Source of the DNA: Chlamydiota bacterium
GTDB lineage: Bacteria; Chlamydiota; Chlamydiia; Chlamydiales; Rhabdochlamydiaceae
Direction of reading: 5' to 3'
Assembly: GCA_013041585.1 (NCBI GenBank)
Contig: JABEVM010000230.1
Location: 1-7,086 of the forward strand
DNA: 7,086 nt
Part shown: one piece after another, positions 7,039 to 7,086 of the stretch
Numbering within the stretch: position 1 is the stretch's first letter
How the letters are laid out: every line of letters begins with the position of its first letter
Notes under the pieces: model-generated
What the model saw: the letters and a program-made list of their open reading frames with translations, nothing else
Told to the model about the DNA's origin: nothing
Database searches by the model: none
Made by a program: the position numbers and the translations under genes

Positions 7039-7067
7039 ATTATAGAAAAGCGGTTTTTTTTCTACAA
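7039..7067 (-). promoter_or_regulatory. Housekeeping sigma promoter of the TPR gene
   Basis: Read on the minus strand, TTGTAG (7067-7062) and a perfect TATAAT (7044-7039) are exactly 17 bases apart, the ideal spacing for sigma-70 (chlamydial sigma-66) promoters. The spacer contains a run of A residues, common in chlamydial promoters. Transcription would start near 7032, giving a leader of about 31 bases to the ATG at 7001. The -35 matches only three of six bases, so strength depends on the -10. This is the best promoter in the window and could drive TPR-yidC-dnaA. Confidence 0.7.
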
Positions 7068-7086
7068 CAAACGTTCAGATTTTTAG

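Overview
The window reads as a piece of a chromosome from the order Chlamydiales. Three things point there. The first gene looks like an ortholog of the chlamydial type III secretion chaperone Slc1, with the LLEGSMLGGQMAGGG core. The DnaA is of the chlamydial DnaA1 type, with the segment FDACNLYLEAQDSFQ near its start and a DRDHSTV signature. Finally, yidC lies directly upstream of dnaA in the same direction, as in Chlamydia (CT251/CT250). Base composition is moderately AT-rich. The non-Chlamydia neighbours (a long TPR protein and a signal-peptide-bearing histidine phosphatase) suggest an environmental lineage such as Parachlamydia, Waddlia or Simkania relatives. The family cannot be fixed from sequence alone.

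Layout: the left part is read rightwards. An AT-rich leader of about 147 bases holds an inverted repeat and a strong Shine-Dalgarno site, followed by slc1 (148-636). After a perfect 11-bp hairpin comes an exported histidine-phosphatase gene (715-1490), which is broken by a frameshift near base 1220. The right part is read leftwards and meets the phosphatase gene tail to tail, with only 27 bases between. Its order of transcription is a good sigma-70-type promoter (7039-7067), a 687-residue TPR protein (4938-7001), yidC (2921-4831) and dnaA (1518-2909).

How the genes work together: yidC and dnaA are 11 bases apart and almost certainly cotranscribed. YidC inserts and folds inner-membrane proteins; DnaA starts chromosome replication. 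The pairing links envelope growth and replication at the expression level but does not imply physical interaction. The TPR gene sits 106 bases upstream of yidC with no obvious terminator between, so it may be the first gene of the same transcript. A hairpin just upstream of yidC covers its likely ribosome binding site. Slc1-type chaperones hold early type III effectors for secretion into host cells.

The most unusual items are the TPR protein, built of about 13 units with a strikingly constant 41-residue spacing instead of 34, and the frameshifted phosphatase, whose catalytic residues are all still present across the two frames. I see no CRISPR array, transposon, tRNA, rRNA or phage gene, and no evidence of a wholly new multi-gene system.
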